Program-made: the position numbers and the translations under genes
Shown here: piece after piece, positions 62,001-64,000 of the stretch
How positions within the stretch are numbered: position 1 is the stretch's first letter
Layout: every line of letters begins with the position of its first letter
The notes under the pieces: generated by a model
What the model saw: the letters and a program-made list of their open reading frames with translations, nothing else
Told to the model about the DNA's origin: nothing
Databases searched by the model: none
Source: JBPRGG01 sp051418075
Lineage (GTDB): Bacteria > Bacteroidota > Bacteroidia > Cytophagales > Cyclobacteriaceae
Length of the DNA stretch: 64,000 nucleotides
Assembly (NCBI GenBank): GCA_051418075.1
Contig: JBPRGG010000025.1
Location: 96,628-160,627, forward strand
Direction of reading: 5' to 3'

Positions 62001-64000
62001 ATTGTCCGGCATTTACAGGCAAATTGGATGAATTATTGTAAGTCACTACCGTGGCTATACCGGGAGGGTTGGTAGATACGCCAACTGATTTGGTGGTACC
62101 ATCATAGGTTTGGTTTAAATTAGAAAGAGTTATATTGACATTAGCCGGAACGATCTTTAAAGTTCCACTGACAGAACCAAGATAGTTCTTTTCATCAATA
62201 TTTGCACTTACTACATATTCTCCTACATTGATTGGTTGAGAAGGGGTATAATTCAGTTTCACTTTTAAATTGGCCGGAACAGTGGTGAAGGTTGCAGATT
62301 TCAAAGTTCCATCGTAGGTTTGATTTAATCCCGATAATTGAATGGATGCAGTAGCTTTTCGCACTGTTAAAGTTCTTGTTTCACTCCCTTCATAATCAGG
62401 ATCTTCTACCACAGCCTTCACAGTATAAGTGCCGGCATCAGTTGGAACAGTTGATTTGTCATTGTAGGTAACATTGATATTAGATACCTGGGGATTGGTG
62501 GTAATTGAAACAGATCTTGGTTGTCCGTTGAAGGTCTGGGTCAGATTACTAAAATTGAAAACTACTGACCCTTTGGCAATATTCAGGGTTACTTTTACCG
62601 GACTGGAATCAACAGTGCCATCATTTACTTTGTACCAGAATACATCGGTCCCACTTGAAGCAGGAGTATAGGTCAATGTTCCCTGAATAGCATTAAAATT
62701 GGAAATTGTTCCTTTTCCCGGATTTTGAGTGATAATATAGGTCAGGTTGTCCTGATCCGGATCTGTAGCGCTTAAGCTGATATTGACCGGATTAGGCATT
62801 TTTGTATTGGCAGTCAATGGATTTGCAGTGGGCGGGAAATTGACAAAGTTAACAGTCAGATTCACCTCGGCTGGTTTGGAGTCTAATTCACCGTCATTCG
62901 CCACAAATGTAAATGCATCATTGCCATAATAGCCTTTGTCCGGAGTATAGGTTAAAGTTCCGGTAACTGCATTTAGGTTGCTGATAGTTCCATGGCTGGG
63001 TTGACTGTTCAATTTATAGGTGAGGTCAGCCCCTTCTATATCTCTTCCTCTTAATGTAATTCCTACCGGAGTATCTTCATCAGTGGTAACCGATTGCCTT
63101 CGGGCAACAGGAGGATCATTTACTGCATTTATGCCAATGCTGATAGCAGCAGGGTTGGAGTCCAGCTTACCATCATTCACTTTAAAAGTAAAAGAATCAC
63201 TGCCGGAGTAATTATTATCAGGAATATAAGTAAGTTGGCCTGTTGACGGACTAAATTCAGAAATAGTGCCATTAGCCGGTTGTGATAATAGTGCGAAGGT
63301 CAACACATCCTGATCGGGGTCATTACCACTGAGAGTGATATCAACTTGCTGGTCTTCTGAAATGGATAAATTTTGAGAATTAGCCGATGGCTTGTCATTC
63401 ACCGGACTTATTGATATTGAAACAATGGCAGGGTCAGAATCCAGCTTACCATCATTCACTTTAAATGTAAAGGCATCATTCCCATTGTAGTTGTTATTCG
63501 GGACATAGGTCAGGGTGCCAGTGTTTGAATTTAAATCATTGATCTTCCCCTGTGTTGGATTATTAACAATTATAAATGTCAGTGGATCTCCTTCCGGATC
63601 AGAACCTTTTAGGGTAACTTCTTGAGGTGTATCTTCTTTGGTAGAAACCTTTTGCTGATTGGCCAGAGGTTTGTCATTCACATTGGTTATGGTAATATTA
63701 ACCGTAGCCGGATCAGAGTCCAGGTTTCCGTCATTCACCTTAAAAGAAAAAGCATTAGTGCCTACATAATTAATGTCAGGTGTGTAGGTAAGAGTGCCTT
63801 GTGAAGCATCAAAGTCAGATATAGTTCCGTTTTGCGGATCAGCTAATAAGGTAAAGGAAAGGTCATCCTGGTCAACATCGGAACCGGTCAGTGTGATTTC
63901 TTTGGCCTGATCTTCCGGGGTGGCAACATTTTGATTGTTGGCTATTGGTTTATCATTGACAGGATCTACAGTTATATTCACTGTGGCCGGATTTGAATCT
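59035..64000 (-). CDS. giant T9SS type B surface adhesin (5' partial): cadherin-like, MBG and putative Ig repeats, gliding-motility C-terminal domain
   Basis: At least 1654 residues; the frame is open to the window edge, so the start lies beyond it. From the N-side: five cadherin-like/tandem-95-type repeats of about 92 residues (VNDKPxANxQ, EDTP, YxGxDAFTFKVNDGxLDSxPA), and nine MBG-type repeats of about 72 residues (QTYDGxxKSV, YxVxAxIxxxNYxG). Then two He_PIG putative Ig domains (PNWLSLTDNGDGSGLLTG, PDWLNLTDNQDGTALLAG), two more cadherin-like domains, and the type B sorting domain (IPTGITPNGDNVNDTW, YYYIINLN, final GTITIIR). This is a T9SS-exported SprB-like adhesin. It is followed by its partners PorP/SprF and an OmpA protein. 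Confidence 0.93.
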   Translation of the reverse strand, partial: DSNPATVNITVDPVNDKPIANNQNVATPEDQAKEITLTGSDVDQDDLSFTLLADPQNGTISDFDASQGTLTYTPDINYVGTNAFSFKVNDGNLDSDPATVNITITNVNDKPLANQQKVSTKEDTPQEVTLKGSDPEGDPLTFIIVNNPTQGKINDLNSNTGTLTYVPNNNYNGNDAFTFKVNDGKLDSDPAIVSISISPVNDKPSANSQNLSISEDQQVDITLSGNDPDQDVLTFALLSQPANGTISEFSPSTGQLTYIPDNNYSGSDSFTFKVNDGKLDSNPAAISIGINAVNDPPVARRQSVTTDEDTPVGITLRGRDIEGADLTYKLNSQPSHGTISNLNAVTGTLTYTPDKGYYGNDAFTFVANDGELDSKPAEVNLTVNFVNFPPTANPLTANTKMPNPVNISLSATDPDQDNLTYIITQNPGKGTISNFNAIQGTLTYTPASSGTDVFWYKVNDGTVDSSPVKVTLNIAKGSVVFNFSNLTQTFNGQPRSVSITTNPQVSNINVTYNDKSTVPTDAGTYTVKAVVEDPDYEGSETRTLTVRKATASIQLSGLNQTYDGTLKSATFTTVPANLKVKLNYTPSQPINVGEYVVSANIDEKNYLGSVSGTLKIVPANVNITLSNLNQTYDGTTKSVGVSTNPPGIATVVTYNNSSNLPVNAGQYNVNVRVTNPNYVGTKSGLLVIEKQNANINLSQLVQTFDNDPKPISYSTEPNNLNVVVKYNGNATAPTAAGEYEVEANIVEPNYKGTKKATLTIQKSSNATVNISNLEQIYDGSAKKVSISTQPANLKVNVTYDGASTLPKNAGSYNVVAIINDNNYSGATEETLVINKAQASINLSDLKQTFDGNPKGISYTTNPAGLNVDLRYNNSVNEPSDAGTYTVKATINETNYQGTVQESFIIEKAAASINLFNINQTYTGNPINVEYITSPPDLEVNIAYDNNKDFLPVDAGTYQVNATIISPNYQGSTSRTLTIQKANAAILLSNLEHDYDGTAKSANYITNPPELEVNLTYNGSEDLPVTAGEYLVEANIVDINYTGSNTGTMIINPIPATVTLSNMTQTYTGDPKKADYQTDPPGLLANLTYDSELTLPTEVGSYEVEATINDQNYFGTTSGILEIIEVNIDENDPPSFTSSPLRQIEEGKEYIYQIETSDPDQGDTRSINSVNPLPNWLSLTDNGDGSGLLTGLPDESDVGSYSIQLKVTDQADSFKVQIFNIVVIDVNYEPVITSEPTTSAIAGNPYQYNVLAEDQDQRDVLTFSAINKPDWLNLTDNQDGTALLAGTPGEGNTGNFEVVLLVEDGKGGKDQQQFIIQVNQLPVVSDFEKSLSEDEVLSFTSDDFSTKFSDTDGNPLAQVKVTQLPSSGLLMLNSTVIKVDDEIEANQLSSLKYVPDQNFFGADQFGWNASDGIGYATNPALVQITVIGSNDAPVLDNLENTPVLYTAVKDVNKVISDQLTVNDPDGDNIVSAQISFSPNSFYPNEDLLNFENTANIKGTYDPDAGILLLQGEDTPENYQAALRSVRYQNIGANPTFQNRIINFYVNDGLEVSNIVKREINLGNIEVEIPTGITPNGDNVNDTWIIENIQAFPDCLVKVFTRTGNVIFESVGYSFPWDGTYQNQFLPAGTYYYIINLNKSDESGRGRLQGTITIIR
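60640..62580 (-). repeat. nine tandem MBG-type repeats (about 216 bp each)
   Basis: Each unit codes for about 72 residues with the pattern xINLSxLxQTYDGxxK, YxTxPxxLxVxxxYN, P-DAGxYxVxAxIxxxNYxG, and a closing LxIxKA. The units are diverged at DNA level, so the array is old. Copy count was made by reading the translation. Confidence 0.85.

Noticed and set aside
1..64000. CRISPR arrays, tRNA or rRNA genes, phage or intact insertion sequences
   Set aside because: No short regularly spaced direct repeats outside coding regions, no cloverleaf-like or rRNA segments, and no transposase or integrase motif was found by reading.

Overview
The window is AT-rich chromosomal DNA from a member of the Bacteroidota, most likely a Cytophagales-type aerobe (Cyclobacteriaceae-like). 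This is inferred from two SusC/SusD pairs, a FecI/FecR pair, a one-protein hybrid two-component system, type IX secretion (T9SS) sorting domains of both the A type (YPNP) and the B type (gliding motility-associated C-terminus), PorP/SprF, a YtxJ-type bacillithiol protein, a DUF4293 protein and TAnnTTTG promoter elements. No rRNA, tRNA, CRISPR array, phage or intact insertion sequence was seen.

Layout. 0-13.5 kb is mostly housekeeping: the end of a gamma-glutamyltransferase, a lipocalin-like lipoprotein, lipA, a YtxJ protein beside a very basic tandem-repeat secreted protein, an M16 peptidase, a sensor kinase with an ethylene-receptor-like N-terminus, and dnaX read through an A11 slippage run. 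A DUF481 protein, a DinB protein and a 57-residue histone-H1-like protein complete this stretch. 14-25 kb holds a GH92 mannosidase/Gfo-Idh-MocA operon, a universal stress protein, CorA, DUF4293, and an amidohydrolase/aminotransferase pair.

25.5-34 kb is locus 1: ECF sigma factor, FecR anti-sigma, a SusC with an STN signalling domain, SusD, then a TonB plug protein with no barrel. 34.5-53 kb is locus 2. A minus-strand operon (an 1861-residue six-DNRLRE T9SS protein plus a small lipoprotein) diverges from SusC-SusD-SprB/FISUMP lipoprotein-T9SS protein-hybrid two-component regulator. The divergent promoter region carries paired TGAYACA repeats facing both ways. Neither locus encodes a recognisable polysaccharide-degrading enzyme, so both look like uptake/binding loci of unknown substrate.

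53-64 kb has a Ca2+/cation antiporter, an enoyl-CoA hydratase fused to a degenerate dehydrogenase domain, and a T9SS cassette on the minus strand (giant repeat adhesin running off the window, PorP/SprF, OmpA-like protein).

The most notable observations are the dnaX A11 slippage site, the kinase that keeps the four ethylene/copper-site residues at exact spacing, the basic S-x3-H-Q repeat protein, the symmetric operator pairs and the barrel-less plug protein.
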